From: Branchiostoma belcheri
Lineage: Eukaryota; Chordata; Leptocardii; Amphioxiformes; Branchiostomatidae
DNA: 64,000 bases
Assembly (NCBI RefSeq): GCF_001625305.1
Contig: NW_017803824.1
Coordinates: 2,878,960-2,942,959 of the forward strand
Direction: 5' to 3'
Under the pieces are notes generated by a model, which saw only the letters and a list, made by a program, of their open reading frames with translations, was not told the origin of the DNA and made no database searches. Below, piece by piece: positions 12,131 to 24,115 of the stretch. The position numbers and the translations under genes are program-made. Every line of letters starts with the position of its first letter. Position 1 is the first letter of the stretch.

Positions 12131-12860
12131 TAGGTTTCATCACAAGTCGTGCCCCGCAGCAGTTCACCTGGAAGTGCAGTTGCAATGATTTATTTCAGTT
12201 GTTTACTTATCCTCTAGGTTATTTTGTTTGTCTAAACTTACCGTTGAGTCAGTCTAGTTTGTCTGACTTTCTGGTTTGCAAGTAACTCACCTGCTCAGTG
12301 AGCACAACAGCCATGATTTATTCACTCGTACAATCTTCAGATCCCTCTGGACTTTCCATAACTGTTGATGCCAAAATATGAGTATTGAATATCTGGAATG
12401 GAATTTGTATATTTTTCTAATCCGAAAAAAAATTCAGAAACCAAGAAACTAACTTGATGCGGCTTCAGCAACAGGAGGCTTTAGAATCCCTTCCTGGCTG
12501 CCTCGTCCAGTGTCTTAGAATTCAGACAGGTAGTCTACAGAGAGCTTATGTAACTGGATGAAAAAATCGATAACTTGTCTATTAATCCCCTTTGATGAAT
12601 TGTTCCCTATGAGGATATCTCAATGCAGTACCTTTTAGAGGGTTTGAAAACCTTATCAGTTCGAGCATAAACTGAGAGAGTTTTAAAGGCTTGGTCATGC
12701 CGTGCAGACGGAGGATAATCTTGGCTGATGATCAAAGAAAGATTGATGTCGCTTTTCTTATCTACCTTCGAATTTCTGGCTGTAGTTTTATCTGCTAGCG
12801 CATAGGTACCATTAGGACTGTCTTTTGGTAATATGAAAACAATCTAGCTGGTCTAACATA
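12131..12860. other. Unique non-coding DNA
   Basis: Nothing recognisable: no RNA gene, repeat or supported frame. Confidence 0.45.
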
Positions 12861-12877
12861 TAGTGGCAGCCAGCCAA

Positions 12878-13345
12878 CAGGTTGGTGGTTTGATCCCCAA
12901 ACTTCAGACAGAATGTTAGAAAAGTTATTTTTTCTATATTTAGCGAAAACCGCACCGGGGACACATCAAAGAAGTAACATCTGAAAAGAAAAGTGACTTC
13001 TGAAACCTGCTGAGGGAGGCAGTATGGACAGTTTTTGATGGATACATTCCTTCCACCTGTTAACTGTTAGCAAACTCAAGACGACTACAAGTTTGGACAG
13101 TTCCTCAGGGCACGAAGGTTGGTGGTTTGATTCCCAAACTTCAGACAGGATGTTAGTTCAGTCATCCCTTCTATATTTAGCCTTGGGCACATTAAAGAAG
13201 TAACTTCTCAAAAGAAAAGTGACTTCTGAAAACTGCTGAGGGTGGCAGTATGGACAGTTTTTTATGGATACGTTCCTTCCACCTGTTAACTGTTAGTAAA
13301 CTCAAGACGACTACAAGTTTGGACAGTTCCTCAGGGCAGAAAGGT
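12878..13345 (+). repeat. Tandem duplication, unit about 237 bp
   Basis: Two copies follow one another: 12878 to about 13116, then about 13117-13345. Both begin with GGTTGGTGGTTTGAT(C/T)CCCAAAC and end with TTTGGACAGTTCCTCAGGGCA. The copies are roughly 90 percent alike, with a short deletion in the second. The opening words resemble a decayed RNA polymerase III B box (GGTTTGATCCCC against GGTTCGANTCC), so the unit may derive from a tRNA-type SINE. No A box could be placed with confidence. Confidence 0.85.
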
Positions 13346-14589
13346 AAGCAAATATTCCAGCTCCACCTTCAGTGGAAGTGGCCCTTTCAACACCTGCGGA
13401 GGTGGGATGCTCAAGGTCATGACCTTGGGGACATCTGTCAGGGCAAAATGGATGGCGACTGCCGACTAACCGGACAGGAGGAATGCTGGGGGTAAACAGG
13501 TGGAGTGTTTGAATGGTGATGACGGGTAGCCTGTAGGGTAACTAAGACCTCACCGACTTCAACAGTTCAGCAGGGTCTTGGCTTTAAAGGAATTCTGACA
13601 AACTGGAAGGAACAAGAGGAAAAACAACTGTTCATGAAAATAGAGGATGAAGGTTGCACTTGTATCAATGATTGGATAAAAAATATACATTATAGTCAGG
13701 TTTCAGTTTTTCCACAGCTGTCTGTTTTCACAGTGTCCTTGCTAAAACTTTAGTTGAAAATGTATGAGTGGATGTGTCCTGACTTTCTACCAGGAGAGTT
13801 CACCCACAGGTGCCACAACAACTCCAAGGCATGGAGCTGGACTGTAAAGATAGTGGTATGCTTACTGTGGAGGTGCATAATAAGTATGTTTTACTATTAC
13901 CCAAGGCTTGGCAGCAGTGTCAGTGATGGATGGCCTGTGGTGCAGACGGTTAGTCGGATTTTGCCCATCTTCCCTTCAGGTTTCTTTCAAAACTGCATCC
14001 GTCACTTTTTTCACCTCAAGTTTGCTTTGTTTCATCAGCTCAACAAAGAAGGTTATCTTTTTAGTGTTATGGCATAATTACATTCTTCCTAGTCAGACTA
14101 ACTTAGTTAAGGTCTGGGTAAATGAACACAAATACATACATGTACTCTATGGCCCTGGTTTTCTCATTCGTTTGTTAATTAAGAATCTTCATAAGTCAAA
14201 TAGGAACATTTACTCATTGATCTTCCAGACATTCTCTTTTGATATGATAAAAGATATATTTGCATTCAACATGCAGATATTACAATTCATCATAGATAAC
14301 TTGTAATAACAATGCATCATACATATTACACTATGATATTACAGTATCATGACTTACCAATGAGTGCTCATAAGTCATAACATTACCTTAATAAACCTTA
14401 ATCAAAATTACATAAGACTAAGGTAACACATAATGTAACCTTAATAAATCTTAATAATGTGATGAAAATTTCCCTCAGAGGTCAAAATATTACAGTTTTA
14501 CAACATTGTCATTTCCCTCATTCATATGTCATTTGCAAAACTTACAATGACCCATGGCAGCAGGCACACCTGATTATATCTCCAGTTAA
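13346..14589. other. Unique DNA, increasingly AT-rich
   Basis: No gene is supported. Frames of 107 and 132 codons overlap at 13754-14306 without family resemblance. The part from 14300 to 14520 is a low-complexity mix of CTTAATAA and TCATAA words. Confidence 0.45.
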
Positions 14590-14900
14590 TTTCCCAACTG
14601 AGCTCACCATTTACCTCATTAATATGAAAAGTTGTTAGATTAAATCCTCTGAAGGCGCTTCTCTTTCGAGGTAATGCATCAACGTCTATTAATGTCAATG
14701 CAAATGACTTGAGTGGAGTTTGCTCAGGCACTGTTGTGTTTGTGCGGTTGTGCTCGGAATATCTGTAGTAGAGATGAATTGAACAGGTGTGAAGCAACAA
14801 GAAGGTGGATCTGTCGGCTTTTATTTATGAAGCGTCCGTGACTGTGCCGCGGGCCTGTCTTGCAAGGAAGTACCGTGATAGAAATACTTTATCAGGTGTT
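14590..14900. promoter_or_regulatory. Candidate enhancer-like block with octamer motif
   Basis: A complex, CpG-containing patch carries a perfect octamer ATGCAAAT at 14697-14704, TCTATTAATG just upstream, and a caudal/Hox-like TTTTATTTATGAAG at about 14818. It is flanked by AT-rich filler. Motif density and composition suggest a cis-regulatory element; this cannot be proven here. Confidence 0.3.
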
Positions 14901-14974
14901 GCAAGCAGTAGATTCTGTATGATTAGAACACTTGTCTGAATGATAGCAATTCTTGAGATTGATTTCAGTGAACC

Positions 14975-15280
14975 TCAGTCTCACAGCTACCTACAGTGCA
15001 AACATTACTCTGAAATATTGATCACTAAGTCCAAAGAAGTATTTGCTCTGTCAGATGTTACTAGCAATAGATTCTTGTAAAAATGAACATTGTCATCAAA
15101 TATGTTGTTGGAGGACTCTTAAATTGTATCAAACAAAGTTTTGAGTTAGATCTGGAGGCCAATGGTGTAACAAGTCATTCTGTGCAGTCATAAGTTATAG
15201 CAACTTCCATATGCCAAGTCCAATGTTTTATGCCAAAGGGCATTAATTGCTACCTCATGTCATGTCCCTACTGTCATGTA
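14975..15280 (+). repeat. Old dispersed repeat segments
   Basis: The stretch 15000-15024 matches 10709-10733. The stretch 15163-15245 (GGTGTAACAAGTCATTC, then TTTATGCCAAAGGGCA) matches 34607-34680 in the same order with similar spacing. These look like remnants of one ancient interspersed family; no protein is encoded. Confidence 0.5.
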
Positions 15281-17200
15281 TATGTGACAGATTTACTTCC
15301 AGGCTTAAAGCTACATATACAGGGTTATTCACTTTGTCTCAGTTATCTACTGCAAGTACCCAGATGAATCGTTAAGTTTTCTGAGCAAGTGCAAGTTTTA
15401 TTACATGGATTAAATGCAGTTGACAGCTTATACTCCCCACAGGGTTTTCAAATGTATGAGACTAACGAAGACAAATGCATCAGATACCATCTAGTTTTTG
15501 TGAGTTAAGGAATGCTATCTCATATGCCATTTCTGCTTAGTGTCACACAAGCATGACTTTTCAAACATTGGCAGCACAAGATTGGAGAAGAAAGTTAAAT
15601 CCTTAACTGCAACTGTCTAGCGTGAAACTCCAGAGGAAAGTTTCCAGATCTGTCTCTCTGCTGACTTATGGTATAACTAATGGAACTTTGAAGCACAAAA
15701 AAGACACACACTGGGGACGAGTTTAATGTCCTCTGGGCTTGCTAGAAGCAAAATGCCTTTGAATGTGATAAAGGTACAAAATGTAAGCCCCGGGGGAGCT
15801 TCTGAACTTGTGACATGTGCATAAAGAGCGACAAATGACATACTGTTATTGTCACTTTTATTCAGCTCTGCACTCTCAGGGATTCACGGGGGGTTCTCGC
15901 TCACCCAGGTGAGGAAGAAAGGCTTACTTATCGCCGGGAAGCAGGGCTGCTTTCTGACACGTTATGCTCATCCTGTGGGGCTTTCTGTCCTGGTATTTAC
16001 ATGAAAAGACCTTTTTGTAGCTCTGCAGCTGGATTTTCCATTTCCTAGTGCAGTGAAAGGCTGATGGGTACCTCCTCAAGCTGCAGAAATGGCAGGTATT
16101 CCATCATGACCATTGCCTGTCACAGGCAACACTTTTAAACAGGCGAAAGTGAAACAGGTACAGGCACCAGGTGTGATGTCCATTCACTTGGAATGAAAAG
16201 GGAGTTTCAAAGTGATTAAAGTATACAGAGTAAATAATGTAGGCAATCCATGTGAATCCTGACTTTTAGAAAGATATGATTTAAATGAAATATGTACAAT
16301 TGCCAGGTGAATTGTGTGTCAGTCCATTTCTGGCTGCAGTGATCCATCCATCCATTCATCCGTCCGTCCGTCCATCTGTCCTTCCTTTCTTCCTTAATCC
16401 ATTCTAATGTGATTCAAGGCCTGAAACACCCTTTGCTCTTTCCACATCTGGGCATCCAGGTACATCCTGTATGGTGACATTTCACAGAATGCTGAAAATT
16501 TAATAGTAATTGTCTTGACTGTCCTTGGCCTTCTTCTGCTCAGTGTCCCTGAACCAAGTTTCCCTTGGTGTCGGTATTTGGCAGCGCACAGAATGATAAT
16601 GAAACAGGTCTACCCAATCAATTGACATGAATGTGTAAAGGAAGACTTAAGTCAATTATCCCTCAATACATCAGAGGAAAAATCGAGTACGGAGGTTTAG
16701 TATTCTACAGGGCTTATACTGTATACATGTGCCATATATTCAAAGTTCTACAGTGGTAGAGAAAAGTAAGGCACAGGCTGATGTTATCACACCAACAAAA
16801 GGCTGTGCAGTAACTCAAGTTTATAGTCCATATGAAGAAATTATCCAGTTTGTCATCTTTTACTTTGTTCTTCATACTTTGATACTTTGATACCTTACAA
16901 AGTATATGTATCTGATGTATCTGCCCTTCAGCATGGCAAAGTAGTAGAGTATGTGACTGTTGGCTATATTTGAGAAATAAAAATAAAATTTTATTGAATT
17001 GCAGATAATCCTGTCAGCACAAATAGCATAGTAATACCTTGTTTTACAAGCCTAACATTCATTGCTTTGCCTTGACACTGAGATTGTCCAGATTTACAAC
17101 ATTGTTGTGAGAGTATTGCTAACGATTCCCCCCAACTCAGGATATCCTTTCGCCAGTTGGGCAGCCTTGGCTTCATGCCAGCTAGACCAATAAAACAAAA
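15281..17200. other. Unique non-coding DNA with a microsatellite
   Basis: No gene is seen. A CpG-richer patch at about 15780-16010 might be regulatory. A tetranucleotide tract lies at 16341-16400 and is listed separately. Confidence 0.4.
16341..16400 (+). repeat. ATCC/GTCC microsatellite, impure
   Basis: Tandem CATC, CGTC and CTTC tetranucleotides (CATCCATCCATTCATCCGTC and onward) form an impure pyrimidine-rich simple repeat. Confidence 0.85.
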
Positions 17201-17204
17201 TAAA

Positions 17205-17800
17205 GTGACTAGGTACAAGATTCTGCTTTCAAACCAGCGTAATGTCTGGCAAGGATAGCCGAGATGCCACCTGAAAGCTGAGAGCTGCGGATGATGAGAA
17301 TCTGGTTAGATGAAGATTGCTTTTGCCCGGCTATCCTTGAGTACGTCATTAGCAGGAACGCGACAGTAATATCCTCTCCCGCTGCCCCTGCCCTATCAAT
17401 ATGCATGTCAGGCTCTGACGCTGCGCGGCACATGTAATATTCATGAACTTGTATGAGGGAGAAGAGCCTGCGAACAGGCATCATTGCACCTGATTAGAGA
17501 TCCAGACACCTGGGGGCGCGAGGAAATGATACAGATACGGCCAGCACGGGCACTTTGATGGGAGCTATTAATAGCCTACGGGGACTTGCAACGCACCACG
17601 AGCGTCACACAGCCCTGCCATGGGGAGCGTTCATCCCGGTTAAAAAAAGTGGCCGTTATGTCCTGCTGTGCGATGACGGTTTAGTGAGCATCCTGCAGTG
17701 AATGGCACTGATTGTGATTGGCCCATAGTGCAGGAGGGAGATAAGAGCTGGCCGGTGGAAGGGATACAACCGTTCTACAAAAGTCGCTTTGCTGAGGTAA
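17205..17800. promoter_or_regulatory. Candidate conserved block; possible small exon at its right end
   Basis: A roughly 600-bp CpG-enriched, repeat-free block contains ATATGCAT, CATGTAATATTCATGAAC, CCTGATTAGAG and the perfect 12-bp palindrome GCTATTAATAGC (17564-17575). At the right end, CATAGTGCAG at 17733 and a good donor GCTGAG/GTAAGA at 17796/17797 enclose 63 nt, open in one frame as EGDKSWPVEGIQPFYKSRFAE. The acceptor lacks a pyrimidine tract, so an exon is doubtful. A regulatory element is the better guess. Confidence 0.3.
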
Positions 17801-18392
17801 GAAATTGCCTTCCTCCAGAGATGCATTATGTAGGACTGGATTTCCAGAGCCTGAGAGGCATCAAAGTGTTTGGGGATTGCTTTGTGACTTGGGAAAGTTC
17901 ACCTGAGGTATCTTGCTCTATAGTGCAGTAAGTGGTACATTATTTTTTTCAAACAATGTCTCACTGGTTTTTAGTTGTCACCCTAGCCTCATTGCAACTT
18001 GCAGTGTTTGAAAGCATCATTGACTGAAAACATGACAGTGTTTATTGTCTGAAACCGGTATGTTCATTTTGTGTGTATAAGGAAATATTTCATGTAGGTT
18101 CTAAATGATCAGTGTCATTTGTGGGATATATTTTGAGATATTCTATTTTTTTATCTTTGATAGGCTACATTTGAAAGGCTGTATTGGATCATGTTATGTC
18201 ACTACCAGAGTGCTAATTGGCATTCCGTTGAAGGTTATAGCCTTTAGATATGAGCTGGAGGCATGCCAAAATTTATAGATGGAAAAATGTTCTTCCAATT
18301 ATATCCGGTAGTTGATTCATATATGTTGAAAAGTTAGCTGGTTAGCTGTCTAAGTCTATTATGATACAACATGCCAAAACAAAGTAGATATC
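17801..18392. other. Unique AT-rich DNA
   Basis: Nothing recognisable upstream of the inverted-repeat element. Confidence 0.5.
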
Positions 18393-18395
18393 TTA

Positions 18396-18772
18396 GGCCA
18401 CACCAATTTAATTTGTTGGTTCTCGGATTCGCCTCTTCGTTTTTTTCTGATTTGCAAAAAAAAAAAATTTGATTCTTATCCTGAATCAAAGTGAAAAATG
18501 CTCATGTTTTGCCCCCCAACAGTTGAGGAAAGTCCTTTTCTTCCTAGTTGTTACAGTTTTCTCATCTATCATTGCAGTAGTTTGATTAAAAGTTCAAAAT
18601 TCAATGTTTAAATTTTAACCCAGCCTTTTGTGTTGACTTCATGACTCATTTCGTACCATTTAAGCCTATAATAGGATGCCTAGACCTGTTTTTATTTTTA
18701 TTTTTTTTCGCCCTGTCGCTTCATATTTTTTCTAAAAAAATCAGAGAACCAACAAATTAAATTGGTGTGGCC
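18396..18772. mobile_element. MITE-like DNA transposon, PIF/Harbinger type (copy 3)
   Basis: A 377-bp element has identical 29-bp terminal inverted repeats (18396-18424 and 18744-18772) starting GGCCACACCAATTTAATTTG. Flanks are TTA on the left and TAA on the right, compatible with a TWA target site changed by one base. The interior is AT-rich without coding capacity. Degraded relatives lie at 32385-32640 (alignable into the interior, sharing CAACAGTTTGAGGAAA-like text), 33986-34100, 46985-47100, and an inverted end at 27227-27263. The family therefore has a long history here. Confidence 0.85.
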
Positions 18773-18775
18773 TAA

Positions 18776-20099
18776 AGTGGAAAGTTGTTGCCTGCCCAAG
18801 ATTGTTTTGGGTTTTGGGCTATAACCTGGACCATGGATTGTTATCACAAACTTAAACCTCCTTGGTGTAACCTATGGAATCCTTACTCTTTGTCAACAAA
18901 TGATAATACTACTAGAATCGAACAACTAATTTTACATTAACAATTCCATTACCAAGCAGTTGTATTGGAATGGCCCAAATTGTAAGAAGGAGGCGTTCCA
19001 GCTGCAGTTGGAGCTAGACGGCCATTCAATTTTGTCTTTATGGTGAGCTGTATACATTGGTGTTTGACAAATCTTCATTTGAAACTTTATGACATTTGGA
19101 CACTGAAATTGGATGAAAGGTGTCCTTGTCTTATAATGAAAAACAGTATTCAGCAGCAGCTGCAAGATAGACCTAATCCTCAACCACCATCCTTATACCC
19201 AATAACATTGCAATGACTTTTTCAATGGCCGCCTTCAAGGCCAGTTTCTGTTACGGCGCAACACAGACCTAATCCTCGAACGCCTTCATCCTAGAATAAC
19301 ATTGCAATGACTTTCTCACCCGTTCAAAGCCCTTTTTCGCCGAAGGCTAAGGTTGGTGCAGTGGTAATGCAGCACTGATACATCCCTCCTTACCGTAGCC
19401 TAAGGTATGATCCATCAAGCGTTATATTGGTTGTGAGTCAATAGAAGCAGGATAAGTCGACAGCCCTTGCCTCAAACCCTGTGATCTGGTGTACTACCTG
19501 CTCAACATTGATGGATGGCGGTCCAGGTAAAGGGAGATATCTGCCCCAAAACATCGATAGGAGCCTCGGCTCGAGCGAAAACTTTCCCAGCCCAGGGTTA
19601 TCAAGATCAATAATGTTTTTATGATCCGGTCCCGAAGAAGGCAACATGTTATTATTGTCGGTGAACACGACAGATTTTTCAGGGAAATTGATGTATGGTG
19701 GGCGACTTTTTAACAAGCTGCAGTTTTTCAGAGCCAAAAAAGGAACTGGAGGTCAGCTGTGGCCCAATGGGTCCTACAGTACCTGTAACAAGGGGGTTTA
19801 CACACAAGAAAGATAGATAGCATACTGATGAATTCAGATTACCAGTAGTACCCCATACAAAGTGATACCTGGACAGGTAGAGACAGGTAGAATTGGAAGT
19901 GAAAGTTGAGCCCAAGAAAAACATTATAACAAACCCTGCTACATAATATGATGTTTCTCTATAGGAGGGAAATGCAGCTTTTTTTGTTAAATTAGTTACT
20001 TTTCTTGATTTCCTTAGCTGTAATTATCTAGACACTCCATGAGAGTCAAACCACTTCTTGTAATGAAGCTTTTATGAGGCACATGGGTGTGAATAATGA
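18776..20099. other. Unique DNA with a short local duplication
   Basis: No supported gene. At 19169-19226 and 19265-19318 the text AGACCTAATCCTC ... AACATTGCAATGACTTT occurs twice, 96 bp apart, a diverged tandem duplication. Overlapping minus frames at 19438-19924 match nothing I know. Confidence 0.5.
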
Positions 20100-20300
20100 A
20101 AGTCTACTGCAACTTGTTGCCTTTGGGCTAATTGAAAATAACAAGGTAATAATTATGAATAAAGACGATTAATTTTCTTATGATGATAACATGGCAAGGA
20201 ATGATGATAACTCAGCCCAAAGGAAAATAATTAGATATATTCTACCTACCTCATCATTATTCTGAGGTGTAATCTATGCTAAAGATAATAATCTAAATCT
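20100..20300. promoter_or_regulatory. Candidate homeodomain-site cluster
   Basis: Within 200 bp there are GGCTAATTG, GGTAATAATTATG, GATTAATTTTC and AATAATTAG. They are bracketed by inverted words CCTTTGGGCT (about 20120) and AGCCCAAAGG (about 20215). The density of TAAT cores with an inverted arrangement is enhancer-like, though AT-rich DNA yields such cores by chance. Confidence 0.25.
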
Positions 20301-23029
20301 GGGTAATATACTATGCAGGGTGTGGTCTTTGTAAGCAATGGATGACAGAATTTGGCAATGTTTTCAAAAACATGCATTTAGTGCGATAACTTTAAGTGGC
20401 TGTGAAGAAATAAGCATACAATTTGGAGATGACTTTTGATTCTTTGAAAATTGCTGTGAGGACCATCTAGAGATGAAAATGATTTTCGACTGCTTTTAAA
20501 GTGCAGTATTTTACATAGCCTCTCACGTACAGGTAATTTTCTAAATTGCCCTTTTCCTATTTCCAAGGGATGATCACTTATTCCAGCGCCACAGATAACA
20601 GAGTAATAAAGTAACAAAGTCAATAACCTCAAAATGTTTCTTATACAGCATACACTTGTGCATTTTTTATGAAATTCTAGTTTACTATCACCAATGGACC
20701 GATATTCTTATTGTCTACTGCCTTGTGGTCACCATACGTCCACCATTACCTATCTCAGGTCAGGCTGAATCACCGCGTATAGTACTACAAAGGACGTAGA
20801 AACAGCCCATTACCGCTAACGCTGCCTGGAGGGATGGAGAACAGTGCCCAGATCCACTTTATGGTCACCATAAAGTTTGGAGAGTATGGTACCCTGGACA
20901 GAGTTGAAAGTCTTTATCAACCTTTTTATCTGTCCCAGTAATGCCGGCCTGTGTAAAGTTCCCTTGCGACCCTCTGCTACCAGGCTTAAGTCTACATTTT
21001 CCATACCGGGCAGTTTATGGTCCATCCATCCCTGAGAGACAGAACATCTCCAAACAAGTGAGTAGTGGCATCATTTCAGGATTTACTGTCCCTTCTGCGA
21101 TGTCCTAAAGCCTTTTTTCATCAGCAAGCGCCGTCCTGGCATAGCAGCCCCGGATTAAGTGTGGAAAACACTCTGAGTGCACAGAGGATGCGGGGAGCAT
21201 GCAAAGCAGGTCCTCTTTACATCCCGGCTCTTACATTTGGTTATTGACATCCGGTGCTAGATATTGGAATATCTGTGGGTAGTTATTACAAACATCAGCC
21301 GGCACTTACGGGTGTTTCCCTTTTGAGGGTGCAGAAATGGGTGGACAAAAAAGTTGCAAGTGAAAGTTTTGGGGGGATTATTACGAGAATCACTGTACAG
21401 GAGCTTGGGTTATGTTTGTTACACTTGACCTGTTGTGACCTTGCTTCAAGTTTCTATCTGTATTGTACCCCCTAGTCTCTAGGAGTTTAGGAAAACAAAC
21501 AGAAGTCACATGGAGCTGTAGAAAATATGTGGCAGAATGAGTGCCGTGTTGTCTGAAATTTACTGGTCTTTTTTTCAATGACTGGCTCCGTCTGTTCAAT
21601 TTGAAGTCAAGTACTGTCTGTCTGTCAGCCTGAATGCCTCTTTTATCAGTCTCTGTTGACATCTCGGACAAGTGTTTTGGACTCCCTGAATAGCTTCATA
21701 AGGTTGGCGAGTCATTGGACAATGGGCTTCTTTTTCTTCCTATAACTAAGAGTTTCTCCCTGCCAAGGCAGTTGTTATTAGACCCTGATGAAGGCAGCAG
21801 TGCTGCTGCTATGGAAACAGTTGGAAGCACATTGAATAAAGTGATTTTCTTACAAAAATCTAACAGGATAGTATCAGGCTATAAAAACTGTTCCTCTCGA
21901 TGTTATACGCAGAGATGTCTTAGACATGCTCCTGCCAATGTCTCAGGGGAAAAGATAATGAATGGAAGTGATGGAAGATCAATAGACTAATAGACTGTAA
22001 AACATTTTGCAGGCACCGGTCAATCAGGAGCGCTATATACCAATTAGGATCCGTATTACCAGGCTAATATTTCTTTTATTCCAGTCTGCCAATACCAACA
22101 ATAAACGTGCTGTCCATCTGACTTTGTCAATCAGTAAAGAACTTGCGAATAATATGAAAGAGTAAATCCTTGTTCCCACCTTAGATAACCTGTGGCTTCT
22201 GCAATGGAGTTCTGTGTTCTGCATCATTTTTTTTCTTTTTTCTCAACTGAACCAAGGGCTATGTAATAGCTGAACAAACCTGAGTAGCGACAGCAAATGA
22301 TCCAAATTCCATGTAACAGAAAAGTCCTTTGTCATAATGGCTAATATCAGCCATCAGACATGTCCTACATGTATCATATGAATCTGCCCCTAATCTCCCG
22401 AGAGCAATCAATGCTATACTTGTTAAAGTTACAAAGACTGATGAGTATTCTGATTATATTATGATAATAATTACAATTTGTCTTTTTTGTTATCGAGTCA
22501 AACCTTATCGCAGAAATCCAGGAAAATGAATTTGGTACATTAGGCATTCAGATACACACATGTAATTTAAAAAACACATTCATAATGTGATCTGTATTCC
22601 TTTGGATCTAAGCTAGGCCACCTGTCTTGCTTGAGAGGCAGTTTTCATAATCTTGATATAAGTCATAAGATTATTATAATATAAGTTCAGGCTTACGAAA
22701 ATCTTGATAGAAATTCTTGCTGTAAAGCAAAATTACAGATTAAGCTTGAAAAATAACAAGACTACAATTTTTCCATGTTCAAAGTCAGTAAGTATGTATT
22801 CAACAACTTCTAGAGTTATACCCTCCACAAGTGTAATCCAACCACGACGACAAATGGCAGCAAAAACATATTATCATTATCCTTACGAAAAATACAATCA
22901 TAAAATACAAACTAATGGTGTTCTGTATTCCATAATCCCCATGATGAACAATGGAAGGTCCCTACAGAACCAAATGAAGCTCAGCTGTGACAAACATCAG
23001 GAGGTATCACTGTTTTAATGTGCTGCAAA
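20301..23029. other. Unique non-coding DNA
   Basis: No gene, RNA or mobile element is seen. One perfect 21-bp odd palindrome at 20856-20876 is listed separately. Frames at 21065-21475 and 22704-23018 lack splice borders and family resemblance. Confidence 0.45.
20856..20876. repeat. 21-bp odd palindrome
   Basis: ACTTTATGGT and ACCATAAAGT are perfect 10-bp complements around a single C. The core TGGTCACCATA also occurs 135 bp upstream (about 20727), suggesting a binding site rather than chance. Confidence 0.8.
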
Positions 23030-23817
23030 ATCAGCTCCTTAATGAGCATGTTAATACCAAGTGATTAATGATTTGACAAAAGCGATTAGCACTTTATGAA
23101 GCCAAGCAACACACAGATAGTATCAGCCGTGTGAGTCATTCTGAGGATAATACCAGCAGCATGCGTTGTACAAGGCGTGACAAGAAAGCGTGTTTCTAAG
23201 GGACATAAAGACAAAGCAAATTATAACGATTCCTCGCAGCAGAATTCCTGCATGTAATTAGTCCAATCCACTGGAGACCAGGCATAAGGTATGGCAGGAA
23301 AACATGTCTCTGAGGGGCGTAAAACAAAAGAAATTACGATGATAATATTTTGCAGTATGATGCTTTATGGGATTACTGCAATCCACAAGGGACAAGGCAA
23401 AACAAAAGATACAGCACTGCAACACGCAGCAATAATTTTGTACCCAGGGAATGTCTCTAGGCTATAAAATAACTTAAAGATAACATTTAGAGATACATTG
23501 ATCACCCTGATCCTGCAAAAGGGGTTGTGTAAGTTCAAAGCATTACAGTACCAGAAAAGCAAGTTTCTAAGGCTGAGGGTCATGAGGACAACTTTGAAAG
23601 CAAATTCCTAATAATATACATTTTAAAAATTACAAGCCTTAGATATTTTGCATTAAGATTCATAGTATGTGATTAGTCCTTTCTATCCACTAGAGACGGG
23701 AGCGGTAACCGTGTTTAAACACTGATGGATGGATAAGTGTTGTGTGCACACGTGGATGCATAGAGAATAAGAGAGTTGAATTTGAATAACCTCTGATTTA
23801 ACCTTGGTGTCTGCTCA
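23030..23817. other. Non-coding DNA, TAAT-rich at its start
   Basis: The stretch 23035-23105 carries TTAATGAGC, GATTAATGATTTGAC and GCGATTAGC, possible homeodomain/PBX-type sites. The rest shows three loosely similar phrases (AAGACAAAGCAAATTA, AAAACAAAAGAAATTA) about 100 bp apart, hinting at an old tandem repeat. Confidence 0.3.
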
Positions 23818-24115
23818 CAGCGACGTGCAACCATTATTCACGTCGCTGCCTCCTGTTTCGGTAATATCGGGCACATATGTCTGGTCACACTCCCTGCCGC
23901 CGGAACAATACGATCCATCGCTGGGAATCTGCCCGTGACAGATCGCGCCTGGTACGCGTGGCCATCTCGCAGCCGCGGCTCTGCAGTAAAAGCTGCTCCA
24001 CCCCGCTGCTCGTAAAGTACACTTTTCCCCCAAGGTGAATTACACACCCGATGGGCGCTAAATGGAGCAAAATTCAATATATTATCCCACCGTATGCGCC
24101 AGCCTTGCACTCGTG
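23818..24115. promoter_or_regulatory. CpG-rich candidate conserved block with hairpin
   Basis: It opens with a perfect 10-bp stem CAGCGACGTG / CACGTCGCTG (23818-23827 and 23839-23848) around an 11-nt loop. About 270 bp of GC- and CpG-rich complex sequence follow, with GCCGCGGCTCTGCAG and CGATGGGCGC. Several overlapping frames are open on the minus strand (60-90 codons), a side effect of composition; none resembles a known protein. A regulatory element or an unrecognised exon are the options; the former fits better. Confidence 0.3.

Noticed and set aside
22704..23018. 104-codon frame with polar, tyrosine-rich text
   Set aside because: Start and stop lie in AT-rich DNA without splice signals; no family resemblance.
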